In this document: positions 55,172 through 63,730 of the stretch, piece by piece
How the letters are laid out: every line of letters begins with the position of its first letter
Position numbering within the stretch: the stretch's first letter is position 1
From: Variovorax sp. N23
GTDB lineage: Bacteria > Pseudomonadota > Gammaproteobacteria > Burkholderiales > Burkholderiaceae_C
Reading direction: 5' to 3'
Assembly (NCBI RefSeq): GCF_025486315.1
Contig: NZ_JAOOPY010000009.1
Location: forward strand, 1-64,000
Length of the DNA stretch: 64,000 nt
Position numbers and translations under genes: made by a program
The notes under the pieces: generated by a model
Seen by the model: only the letters and a program-made list of their open reading frames with translations
Databases searched by the model: none
Told to the model about the DNA's origin: nothing

Positions 55172-56800
55172 ATGACGATGAGCTTCGACACCGGCCGACC
55201 GGTCACCATGGCTGCGCACGGCATGGTGTGCAGCCCGCATGCGCTAGCGTCCCAGGCCGGGCTCGACGTGCTCCTTGCCGGAGGGTCCGCCGTCGATGCC
55301 GCCATTGCGACGGCTGCAGCCCTCGCCGTCATTTATCCCCACATGACCAGCGTCGGCGGCGATGCCTTCTGGCTCATTCACGATGCGGCACGCAACAAGG
55401 TGCGCTACCTCGACGGCGGTGGGCGCGCCGCCTCCCGCGGCCGGATCGATGCATTTCATGCCCGCGGACTGCAGCAGATTCCCTTTCGCGGCATCCTGCC
55501 GGCCACCGTGACAACACCCGGCGCGGTCGCCAGTTGGTGCGAGGCACATGCCGCATACGGCCGGCTGCCGATGCAACGCAATCTGCAGGACGCCATCGGG
55601 TATGCACGCGACGGCTTTCCTGTCACGGCGCGGCTCTCGCGCTGGATCGCCGCGTCGGTGGACGAACTGAAACAGCACCCCGATAGCGCGCGAATCTTTC
55701 TCCCAAACGGCCAGCCCCCTGTCGCCGGGTCGCTGCTCGCCAACCCCGATCTGGCCCGGACCCTGATTGCCCTTGCTGAAGGTGGCCAGGCCGCCTTCTA
55801 CGGCGGAGATACCGGCCGCCGCCTCGCTGCGTTCTCGCAATCACATAGCGGCTTCTTCGACGAACAGGATCTTGCCGTGCAGACTGCGCGCTGGGGCGAG
55901 CCTTTGCGTGGGAGCTATCGAGATCTCACGCTCTACCAGACGCCGGCGCCCACGCAAGGCTTCACCGTCCTGCAGATGCTCAAGCTGCTGGAGCCCTTCG
56001 AGCTGCACACGAAGGAATTCATGAGCGCCGACTTGGTGCACCTGATGGTGCAGGCCAAGCAACTGGCCTATCACGACCGCGACCGCTGGCTGGCCGACCC
56101 GCTGTTTGCCGACGTGCCGATGAAGCGCCTTCTGTCGAATGCCTACATCGACCAGCGCCGCACGCTCATGGACCCGGCACAGGCGCTTCCGTGGGACAGG
56201 GTTCCCTCCTATGGGAGCCTTAAGGGCGACACCGTCTATATCGGCGTGGTCGACAAGGACGGCAATGCCGTGTCGCTCATCCAAAGCCTCTATGCCATCT
56301 TCGGCTCTGCCGTTGTGGCCGGTGATACAGGCGTGGTGCTGCAAAACCGCGGGGCCTACTTTTCACTCGACCCCGAGAGCCCGAACTGCCTGCACCCCGG
56401 AAAGACGCCTCAGCACACGCTCATTGCATCGATCGGTTTTCGCAACGACAAGCTATGGAGCGTGATGGGTTGCATGGGCGCAGATGGACAGCCACAGATC
56501 CATCTGCAGACATACGTCGGAATGCTCGACCACGGCCTGGACATTCAGGAAGCCATCGAGGCTCCGCGCTGGCTCTCGGGCCGCTTCTCGTTGGGCGAAG
56601 CACGGGACACGCTGAACATCGAAGGCCGATTCCCGCCCGCAACGATCGACGAGCTCGCCCGACGCAATCATGTGGTCCAGCGATGGGGCCCATGGAACGA
56701 ACTGGCGGGCCATGCGCACGGCATCACCATCGACCCGGTGAGCGGCGTGCGCATGGGTGGCTCGGATCCACGCAGCGACGGTGCCGCCGTGGGCCACTGA
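55172..56800 (+). CDS. Gamma-glutamyltransferase-family hydrolase (HpxW/YwrD-like)
   Basis: 542-residue Ntn-hydrolase precursor with no signal peptide, so cytoplasmic, unlike classical periplasmic GGT. Autocleavage should expose T354 (KGDTVYIGVVDKDGNAVSLI). The downstream LQNRGAYFSLDPESPN and PGKTPQHTLIAS match the branch with oxamate amidohydrolase HpxW and YwrD. Its role may be to cleave an amide or a gamma-glutamyl conjugate. The start is ATG 55172 or 55178; the latter has better spacing to GAAGGA. It converges on the biosynthetic operon with a 19-bp gap. Confidence 0.88.
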   Translation: MTMSFDTGRPVTMAAHGMVCSPHALASQAGLDVLLAGGSAVDAAIATAAALAVIYPHMTSVGGDAFWLIHDAARNKVRYLDGGGRAASRGRIDAFHARGLQQIPFRGILPATVTTPGAVASWCEAHAAYGRLPMQRNLQDAIGYARDGFPVTARLSRWIAASVDELKQHPDSARIFLPNGQPPVAGSLLANPDLARTLIALAEGGQAAFYGGDTGRRLAAFSQSHSGFFDEQDLAVQTARWGEPLRGSYRDLTLYQTPAPTQGFTVLQMLKLLEPFELHTKEFMSADLVHLMVQAKQLAYHDRDRWLADPLFADVPMKRLLSNAYIDQRRTLMDPAQALPWDRVPSYGSLKGDTVYIGVVDKDGNAVSLIQSLYAIFGSAVVAGDTGVVLQNRGAYFSLDPESPNCLHPGKTPQHTLIASIGFRNDKLWSVMGCMGADGQPQIHLQTYVGMLDHGLDIQEAIEAPRWLSGRFSLGEARDTLNIEGRFPPATIDELARRNHVVQRWGPWNELAGHAHGITIDPVSGVRMGGSDPRSDGAAVGH

Positions 56801-56819
56801 GCGGCCGCGGCCACCGCGC

Positions 56820-57317
56820 CTACGCTCCTGGCTCTCGCGGATGCAGGAAAACCGTGAGCGTGTCGCGAGGCAGCGGCACAGAGGCTTGCGAAAGAATCCG
56901 GCCGACTGCGCCACGGTGGTAATTGCCGTGGATCGCGACATGGAGCAGCATCTCTGCGCGGCTCATTCTTCCGGGCGAGCCGTCGACAAAGATGAAGTCG
57001 ACGACCTCCTTCAGCGCGATCTCGTCAAGAGACTCGACGTAGCCGAGATACCAGCGATCGAGGGCGCGAACCTCTTCTTTCAGTGCGTCCAGATCCGGCT
57101 TGTTGCGCCTGTTGAGCGCGGTGTACGAATGAGGGTGGCACTGCATGTTGGCTTGGAAGATCAGGTCGACCACCAGCACATGCGTCAGGATGCGGATGGC
57201 ATCCCGCCGGGCATCGGCAAGGGAAGGCTCCGACAACGCGCCCACTGCTGCAAGCAGGTCCCCATTGGCCCAGGCCTTGTACTCGAAGAGAGTGCGCAAG
57301 AGAGAGCTTGTCTGCAT
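56820..57317 (-). CDS. DinB-family metal-dependent protein
   Basis: 165 residues of the DinB four-helix bundle. The three metal histidines are at H46 (IRILTHVL), H130 and H134 (HVAIHGNYHRGAVGRIL). Family members include bacillithiol-, mycothiol- or glutathione-dependent transferases and uncharacterised proteins. It is the last gene of the biosynthetic operon, 25 bp after the acyl-carrier gene, so it may perform a thiol-conjugation or tailoring step. That role is inferred from position only. Confidence 0.82.
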   Translation of the reverse strand: MQTSSLLRTLFEYKAWANGDLLAAVGALSEPSLADARRDAIRILTHVLVVDLIFQANMQCHPHSYTALNRRNKPDLDALKEEVRALDRWYLGYVESLDEIALKEVVDFIFVDGSPGRMSRAEMLLHVAIHGNYHRGAVGRILSQASVPLPRDTLTVFLHPREPGA

Positions 57318-57342
57318 GCCTTGCCTTTCTCGCGTCTCTGAA

Positions 57343-57669
57343 TCAGAGATTCCGGACGTCGAATTTCCAGTTTTCTGCTTCGGCGTAAAGAGACTTGAGG
57401 TCCGTTCCAGACAGCTTTTCCATGTACGCCGCCAACTGGTCCACCGTCGGATATTCGTACAGGATGTTCGGCGGCACCTCCCGCCCCGTGAGCTCGCTGA
57501 TATCCCCGCTCATCATGACAGCCTGCATCGAATCGAGCCCGTATTCCGACAGGACCACATGCGCCTCGATGCGCGAGGGCTCGATCTTCAGGCAATCGGC
57601 AAGATAAGCGACGATCCAGTCGCTTGCAACGTCCTTGCTCATCTGGTGCAACTCGGTTGAACTCATCAT
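57343..57669 (-). CDS. Free-standing acyl/peptidyl carrier protein
   Basis: 108 residues. The carrier domain is at about 15-90, with the phosphopantetheine site S47 in SEYGLDSMQAV; the GLDSMQAV form is common in carriers of polyketide or non-ribosomal systems rather than in primary AcpP. A C-terminal extension of about 18 residues follows. No ketosynthase or adenylation gene is in the window, so its loading enzyme is presumably beyond the right edge or elsewhere. Confidence 0.9.
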   Translation of the reverse strand: MMSSTELHQMSKDVASDWIVAYLADCLKIEPSRIEAHVVLSEYGLDSMQAVMMSGDISELTGREVPPNILYEYPTVDQLAAYMEKLSGTDLKSLYAEAENWKFDVRNL

Positions 57670-57702
57670 GACTCCTCTTTGTTGGAATGGGTCGGCCTGC
57701 CA

Positions 57703-58575
57703 CTAGAGGTGTTCGAGAAGCCAGCGCCTGACGGGGTCGGCCTGCTGGTCGCTCATCAGATGGGGGAAATGCCCCACGCCGTCGATCTCGATCACGTCGA
57801 TGGCGGGGTTGGCGACTCGCATCGCCTCCAGCCCTTCGTCGGTCAACACGCTGGACTTTTTTCCTCGAACGACGAGAACCGGACAACGGATGCGGCGCCA
57901 GGGCGTCCAGTGTTCGGTTTCTGTCAGTTGATTGCCGATCCACAGGCCGGCAATCTGCGGGTCGTAGGTCAGTTCGTATCCGCCTTGAGGCAGGCGCCGC
58001 GTGCCGCGCAAGGCAAGATCCCGGAAGACATCGTCCGTCAGCGGTCCGCTGTTGCGAAAGACCAGGCGCATCCAGCCTTCGGCACTTTGGAGCGACGGCA
58101 GCACGGGACGAAAGCTGATCCTGCGGGCGGTCTGCCTGAAGAAATCGCCTTGCAGCGCCGCACTGGCGTCGTTGAGCACGAGACAACCGATCGGCGAGTC
58201 CTCCATGGCCGCGAGCCGTATTCCCATCAGGCCGCCATAAGAGGATCCGAGAAAGCCGATCTTGCGCCGGCCGATGAGCGCCATCAGGTGCTGCAGTTGC
58301 GCAAGGAAAATCTCGCGCGTGTAGGGCGCGCCGTTCAGCGAATCGCTGTCGCCGTGCCCCAGCAGATCGACCGCATGGACATCGAATTGGGGAGCGAGGC
58401 GGTTTGCCACGAATGAAAAGTCATGGCGGTTGCGCGTGATGCCATGAACGCAGAGAAGCGCTCTTTCCAGACCGTCCACCTTGTCGCCGTGGCTCCATAC
58501 GTAGCGGTATGCATCGCCGCGGGCTTCGCTCCCGTTGGCAGGTGCATTGAAGGACGCGGAAGAATCGGCCATCAT
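57703..58575 (-). CDS. Alpha/beta hydrolase of the biosynthetic cluster
   Basis: 290 residues. Oxyanion-hole motif LCVHGITRNRHDF, nucleophile in GSSYGGLMGI, the Asp presumably in the later LVVRGKKSSVLTDE segment and the His in DGVGHFPHL. It could release the product from the carrier protein or hydrolyse an ester or amide. Its start overlaps the stop of the 684-residue oxidase gene (ATGA), so the two are co-translated. Confidence 0.87.
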   Translation of the reverse strand: MMADSSASFNAPANGSEARGDAYRYVWSHGDKVDGLERALLCVHGITRNRHDFSFVANRLAPQFDVHAVDLLGHGDSDSLNGAPYTREIFLAQLQHLMALIGRRKIGFLGSSYGGLMGIRLAAMEDSPIGCLVLNDASAALQGDFFRQTARRISFRPVLPSLQSAEGWMRLVFRNSGPLTDDVFRDLALRGTRRLPQGGYELTYDPQIAGLWIGNQLTETEHWTPWRRIRCPVLVVRGKKSSVLTDEGLEAMRVANPAIDVIEIDGVGHFPHLMSDQQADPVRRWLLEHL

Positions 58576-60626
58576 GAAGCGGCGACCTTTCCCGGCGTGC
58601 CCGCGACCACCGACATCTCGACACCGAGCAGAAAAGTCGTCGAGGCAAAGCCGTGCCAGATCCGCTGCCACACCAGTCGCGCTGCGCCCTCGCCATGCCG
58701 TTGCAGCAGTTCGTCCATGTGTAGCACGATGGCTTGCAGCGCCTGGCGCGCATGGCCGCTCGAGTAGTTGTCTATCGACACATGCACGCGCCAGAAGGAT
58801 GCGTCTTTCTGCATGGCCTCGAGGTCGTCGATCATGGCGTCGTAGAACTCGTCCAGCCCCGACAGCTCTATGGCCAGCGTGGCCCCCAGCACCTCGGGAA
58901 TGTGCGTATGCGAGACGATGCCCAGCGCCAGCAGGAAGGCCGGCAACCTGAACGCCTGGACCGGAATCTGCGAATGGTTGCGCATGGACGCGGCGGTCGC
59001 GCTTTCGATGTCGATGTTCAACGACTTCAACAGCGACACATAGAGGTTGGCATGGTTGTGCCGCAACACCCCGTTTCCCACTTCGTCCGCGAAGATGCCA
59101 TGCAACAGCATCAGCGCCGGAGACTCCCGTCTCAGCGCGGTGATCCTGTGAAGCCAGCATCCATCGATCAACGCCATGGGCGCAAAGCGCAGGTGCTTTG
59201 CCCGCACCTCGGCTGCGCACGACAGGGTTCGCGCCAGGCCGGATTTTTCCGAGCGCGCCCTGTAGGCCTGGTCCACGCGGCTTTCGAGCTCCTGCGGCGA
59301 ATAGTCGAAAGCGCTGCAGAAGGCAGGCAAACCGACCGAAGCCTTGACCGCCTGCGCCTCGCGCAGCGCCGAAGCCACGGTTCGGGTTGCCAGCAGTTGC
59401 GCTATGCCCCGAGGCTCGGCATCCAGCAGCGCGAAGTAGCGATCCTTCGACGTGCGCACAGCGGACAGGTCCAGGGGCTCGGGTGAAAAACTCTCGGCCT
59501 TCGTTTGCGCCGTCCACGCGGCGAACACTTGCAAGGCAGAAACGCCGTCGAGGTTCGGAACCGGTGGCGCTTCGGTTCCGAGGTGTTCGAAGTGCCTGAC
59601 GAGAACATCGATCTCGGGTGCCGAGAAAACGCCATGCATCTTGCCCGTCGGCCCGTTCAGCTCCACGAAGAATCGGCTGCGCCGAACATCGCCTCGATCG
59701 ATCCACGGAGACGCGTGAAGCGCGTCCAGCATGCCCTGCGCATCGAAAGGCTGCGCCGCGAACCACTCGACGACTCTTCTCGGCCCCAGCACCTGGCCCT
59801 TGTGATGAAGCACGGCATAGGTCGCCTTCTTCCGGATGATCTGGCAGGCCATGTGCCGAACGCTCTCTTTGGTGCGTGCCGACGCTTCAGCCAACAGCCG
59901 GCAGCAGAACTCGAGGGCCTGCAGGCCTCGCAATGCCGCGCCGCGAGAACCCGGATCGCTTCCGTCGGATGCGCTCGCCGCGACGGCGGCCGAATCGGCC
60001 GCAACTGAATGTCCGGCACCGTGGATGCGCGCGCCGCCGGGCGAGCCAGAGACAGCGGCGTACAGTCCATGGGTGAAACCGGCCGTCTCGTGCAGCCGCG
60101 CGCCCCCAAGAACCCCGTATGCGCGCGCGATGCAGGCCGCCAGGATGGCCCCGTTGCTGACACTGGAGCGAACCTGCGTGCCTCGCGCCGTGACCAGGTC
60201 CGTTTCCCGCTGGCGGCCGATCCAGTTGTGGGAATTTCTCAGGCTGCGGACCAGCTCGCCCGCAATGCCCGCCTCCACGAGGCAAAAAAGCCGATGCGCA
60301 ACAGGTTCGCCGAACTGGCCCACATTCATGATGTCGTCCAGCATGCGGTCACATGCCGCGAAGAACATCTGCAGCTCGGCGAACGCCACGTCGCCCTGGG
60401 GCGCCAGCGCGGCGTCCGTTGCGCAGGACAGGTACTGAACGGAGCGGGCCAACGCCGTGGACGAAGCCGCTTCGTGGTCCACCGGGGGAAGGCGCACTGA
60501 CCTGCCGAAGATGCGGTCCTGCATGAAACCCGCGACGGCGTTCGCACTGGCCACGCGCACTGCATCGTCCCGACTGTCGAGGCCGTGATGCCAGGTATCG
60601 AGTACCGTCGCACCCGGCAGGCTCAT
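58572..60626 (-). CDS. Large protein with C-terminal heme-oxygenase-like diiron oxidase domain
   Basis: 684 residues. About 450-670 form a heme-oxygenase-like diiron domain (the iron-containing redox enzyme family, as in UndA, BesC and SznF). Candidate ligands in order are E515 (FADEVGNG), H523/H525 (LRHNHANLY), E578 (HIPEVLGATLAIE), H615, D619 and H625 (WRVHVSIDNYSSGHA). The N-terminal 250 residues are all-helical with MLDDIMNVGQFG and SSVSNGAILAACIARAYGVLGG, which faintly recall a polyprenyl-synthase fold. A middle part (260-350) is unrecognised. Such oxidases make N-oxygenation, N-N or C-C cleavage products. The start ATG 60626 overlaps the carbamoyltransferase stop. Confidence 0.8.
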   Translation of the reverse strand: MSLPGATVLDTWHHGLDSRDDAVRVASANAVAGFMQDRIFGRSVRLPPVDHEAASSTALARSVQYLSCATDAALAPQGDVAFAELQMFFAACDRMLDDIMNVGQFGEPVAHRLFCLVEAGIAGELVRSLRNSHNWIGRQRETDLVTARGTQVRSSVSNGAILAACIARAYGVLGGARLHETAGFTHGLYAAVSGSPGGARIHGAGHSVAADSAAVAASASDGSDPGSRGAALRGLQALEFCCRLLAEASARTKESVRHMACQIIRKKATYAVLHHKGQVLGPRRVVEWFAAQPFDAQGMLDALHASPWIDRGDVRRSRFFVELNGPTGKMHGVFSAPEIDVLVRHFEHLGTEAPPVPNLDGVSALQVFAAWTAQTKAESFSPEPLDLSAVRTSKDRYFALLDAEPRGIAQLLATRTVASALREAQAVKASVGLPAFCSAFDYSPQELESRVDQAYRARSEKSGLARTLSCAAEVRAKHLRFAPMALIDGCWLHRITALRRESPALMLLHGIFADEVGNGVLRHNHANLYVSLLKSLNIDIESATAASMRNHSQIPVQAFRLPAFLLALGIVSHTHIPEVLGATLAIELSGLDEFYDAMIDDLEAMQKDASFWRVHVSIDNYSSGHARQALQAIVLHMDELLQRHGEGAARLVWQRIWHGFASTTFLLGVEMSVVAGTPGKVAAS

Positions 60627-62446
60627 GCAGCGGTCTCCATCGGGCTTGCATCGGTCGATCCCATTTCTCGCAAGGCAGGGGCGAGGTTGCCCGGTGTCTT
60701 GCAGAACACGGAGTCGTTGATCACCAGCAGGTCGATGCCCGAGGACAGGAAGATATTGAACGCATCGCCAGCGGAATGAACGATCGGCTTTCCCATCACG
60801 TTCAGGCTCGTATTCAGCAGCACGGGCGTTCCGGTGAGTGCATGGAATGCCGAGATGAGCGCGTGGAAGCGCGGGTTCCAATCCCTGCGCACCGATTGGA
60901 GCCGCCCGGTGCCGTCGACATGGCAGACAGCACTCAGTGCCTTGCGGTGCTTCGCCTTGAATTCCAGCGTGCGCTCCATGTAGGGCGTGGCTTCGTAGTC
61001 TTCGAAGTACTCGCTGCCGTGCTCGTCCAGGATGGATGGCGCGAACGGGCGAAACTTCTCGCGAAACTTCACCACGCGATTGATGCGGTCCTTCATGTCT
61101 TCGCGCCGCGGATCGGCCAGGATCGAACGGTTGCCCAACGACCGTGGACCGAACTCGGCCTTGCCCTGGATCCAGCCCACGATCTTGCCGCGCGCGAGCG
61201 CTTGCGCAACATAGCCGACCACGTCGGACGGTGCCAGCTCGACCTGCCCGAGCATGTGACCGTTCGCCAGGTAAGGGGCAAGCTCCTTGTCCTCGATGGC
61301 CGAACCGAGATAGGGAGAGTGAAACGAGGTGGGTGGCACGGCGCCGGGGTGGTCCTCGTAGTACGCAAGCAGCGCCGCGCCAACGGCATTGCCGTCATCG
61401 GACGGCGCCGGCGGCACGAACACACGCTTGAACGGCGTGCGCTGACGAATGATGCCGTTGAATGTGGAGTTGAGCGCGCAACCGCCCCCCATTACCAGGT
61501 TTTCTGAGAGACCCAGGCCATGAAGCCGGTTGAGTATCTCGACCAGCAGTTCATTGAAATGATGTTGCGTCGTGAACGCGACGTCCGCGACATCTTCGTA
61601 GCTCTGGTCCGCCCGCTTGGCGTATTTCTGCAGCGCCAGGTAGGTGCTCTTGCCATGCGCGTCCATGACGATGTTGCAGCCATCCACGAAGATGTGCTTT
61701 TGCAGCAGCGCGAGCAGTTCCCGGTCCAGGCGTCCATAGGGCGCGAGCCCCATCACCTTCCACTCTTCCCCGTTGGAGATCTCGAAGCCGAACAGGCCGC
61801 AGACCGTGTGGCCGTAGTACATGCCCAGGCTGGCTAGGGAGCCATACAGGTTGCGCGACGACTTGGGCAAGACCAGCTCTGTGAGCTTCCCCTGTTCGTA
61901 CTGGAAGTAGTTGTTGCTGGCCCCTTCGCCATACCCATCGAAGACGACGGCAATGGCGTCGTCGAACCCGCTCACCAGGCAGCCATAGGCGGCATGCGTC
62001 TTGTGGTGGACGTAGTCCTTCTTGTGGAGCTTCGTCTGCGTCGCATCGCAATACCGGCTGACGCCGGTGCCCGCCAGCTGGAGGTTGGGGCCGACGAAGG
62101 TGTCCCACATTCCCATCTGGAACAGGACGCGCATCAACCAGTCGCGATCGGTACCCGGATCGCAACCCACCATGGCCTTGCGCATGGCCAGCGCGTCCTC
62201 GCGCATGCTGTCCCTGGCGGTGCCGCTCCATGACCTGGACACCACCAGCTCTGCGCCCGGTTCGCAATATTTCTCGATGAGCCTGGGCATTCGCAGCGGA
62301 TCGTCGGCAGGCGTGTTGATGGCACGCTTGTTCTGCAAGAAGCGCTCCACGCCTTCGGCAAAGACAATTTCGCCTCGCGAGTTCACGATGGCCAGGGCGT
62401 TCTCGTGGCCCGTGCATGCGATGCCGATGTAGTTGCGAAGATTCAT
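60623..62446 (-). CDS. Carbamoyltransferase (NodU/CmcH/TobZ family)
   Basis: 607 residues. The N-terminal Kae1-like domain has GIACTGHENALAIV and the Fe-binding HHKTHAAYG (histidines 147-151), then FDGYGEG. The C-terminal YrdC-like half has EFGPRSLGNRSILADPR and FREKFRPFAPSIL. It transfers a carbamoyl group from carbamoyl phosphate, via carbamoyl-AMP, to a hydroxyl or amine of the product. ATG 62446 follows GAAGG at 8-nt spacing. It overlaps the oxidase gene (ATGA). Confidence 0.93.
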   Translation of the reverse strand: MNLRNYIGIACTGHENALAIVNSRGEIVFAEGVERFLQNKRAINTPADDPLRMPRLIEKYCEPGAELVVSRSWSGTARDSMREDALAMRKAMVGCDPGTDRDWLMRVLFQMGMWDTFVGPNLQLAGTGVSRYCDATQTKLHKKDYVHHKTHAAYGCLVSGFDDAIAVVFDGYGEGASNNYFQYEQGKLTELVLPKSSRNLYGSLASLGMYYGHTVCGLFGFEISNGEEWKVMGLAPYGRLDRELLALLQKHIFVDGCNIVMDAHGKSTYLALQKYAKRADQSYEDVADVAFTTQHHFNELLVEILNRLHGLGLSENLVMGGGCALNSTFNGIIRQRTPFKRVFVPPAPSDDGNAVGAALLAYYEDHPGAVPPTSFHSPYLGSAIEDKELAPYLANGHMLGQVELAPSDVVGYVAQALARGKIVGWIQGKAEFGPRSLGNRSILADPRREDMKDRINRVVKFREKFRPFAPSILDEHGSEYFEDYEATPYMERTLEFKAKHRKALSAVCHVDGTGRLQSVRRDWNPRFHALISAFHALTGTPVLLNTSLNVMGKPIVHSAGDAFNIFLSSGIDLLVINDSVFCKTPGNLAPALREMGSTDASPMETAA

Positions 62447-62494
62447 TGCTTGGTACCTTCCTGGGCTGTAGGGTGGCGATGACGCATGCATGGT

Positions 62495-63730
62495 TCAGGC
62501 GGTGGTGGAGGGCGTGCGCTGGAGCGACACCACGGCGGCCATGCCACAGGCGGCGATGAGCGCGAAGACTCCGACCGTCACTTCGAAGCCCTGGCGTTGA
62601 ATGAGGATGCCGGCGAGCGGACACCCCACCAGCGAGCCGAAGCTGCTGCTGCTCGTCATGGCACCGATCACCGTTCCTATCCGGTCCCTGCCGAACAGGC
62701 TCATCAGCAAAGCCGGTGTGGAGGCGGTGATGCCTCCGTATCCGATGCCCAGGACAAGTGCGCAGCACAGCAGCGCGCTGTAGGAGTTTCCGAAGACCCA
62801 GACCAGGTAGGCCGCCATCACCAGCGCCGTGCTGAGCTGATAGGCCCTCATCGGCCCGAAACGATCGCCGAGCCCTCCGAACAGGAGACGAGACACCGCG
62901 CTGGCAACGCCGATGGCGCCGACCAGGGTCGCCGCCTCGACGGGCGGCACACCCAGGCCGATGGCGAACGGGCCCAGGAACACGATCGGCATGTAGAGCG
63001 TGAACCCGATCCCGATGCCGGACAGATAGATCAAGACGAACTGCCGATGGGTTGCCACCTGCTTGAGCACGTCCCAGTTCGGACGCTGGACCCCATGCTG
63101 AGGTGCTCTTTTCAGATACGGGCTGATGAGCAGCAGCAAAAGGCCGACCATCCCTCCCAGGGCGGTAGCGACCGGCCGCCACCCGAAGGCTTGCACCGCC
63201 AATGCGGCGGCCGGTGCGCCGATCAGCGTGCCGATGCCAACGCCGGTGACCGTGAGGCCCAGGGCCTTCGAGCGGTGCTTGTCGAACCAGCACCCTGCGT
63301 TCGAGATGACGGGAATGTAGATGCACGCCACGCCGACCCCTACGAAGACGCCATAGGTCAGGTAGAGCAGGCGCACATCGTCGACGCGGGCCGAAAGCAC
63401 CAGCCCCGCGGCGATCAGGAGCCCGCCGACCGCGACCAGGCGCCGGGGGCCATGCCGGTCGCACAGCTGCCCCGTCCCTACGCCCAGGATCAGGAACAGG
63501 AATGTCGAAATGCCGAACACCCAGCCCATCTGGTCCGGACTTGCATTCATGTCGGCGGCCATCGGGCCGACGAACGCGCCGAAGCTGTAGGCCACGCCGA
63601 AGGTCAGCGCCAATGCCAGAAAGCTCCATCGGGCCGTGGACCATGCAGCCGTCCCATCGACAACCGGAGACAACGGGTCTTCTGCGTGCGGCTGGCGCGC
63701 AACGCTGAAGTGGTTGTACAGGCGCCTCAT
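62495..63730 (-). CDS. MFS transporter (monocarboxylate-transporter-like)
   Basis: 411 residues, 12 hydrophobic segments. The loop between helices 2 and 3 reads GQLCDRHGPRRLVAVG and its repeat is FGGLGDRFGPMRAYQ. The N-terminal FGVAYSFGAFVGPMAADM is like the monocarboxylate porter group. In this operon it is the probable exporter, or importer of a precursor. Its ATG (63730) overlaps the stop of the upstream partial gene (ATGA); 48 bp separate it from the carbamoyltransferase gene. Confidence 0.9.
   Translation of the reverse strand: MRRLYNHFSVARQPHAEDPLSPVVDGTAAWSTARWSFLALALTFGVAYSFGAFVGPMAADMNASPDQMGWVFGISTFLFLILGVGTGQLCDRHGPRRLVAVGGLLIAAGLVLSARVDDVRLLYLTYGVFVGVGVACIYIPVISNAGCWFDKHRSKALGLTVTGVGIGTLIGAPAAALAVQAFGWRPVATALGGMVGLLLLLISPYLKRAPQHGVQRPNWDVLKQVATHRQFVLIYLSGIGIGFTLYMPIVFLGPFAIGLGVPPVEAATLVGAIGVASAVSRLLFGGLGDRFGPMRAYQLSTALVMAAYLVWVFGNSYSALLCCALVLGIGYGGITASTPALLMSLFGRDRIGTVIGAMTSSSSFGSLVGCPLAGILIQRQGFEVTVGVFALIAACGMAAVVSLQRTPSTTA

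Noticed and set aside
58572..60626. True haem oxygenase
   Set aside because: Ligand spacing and the H-x3-D...H pattern fit the diiron oxidase branch, and there is no haem-uptake context.
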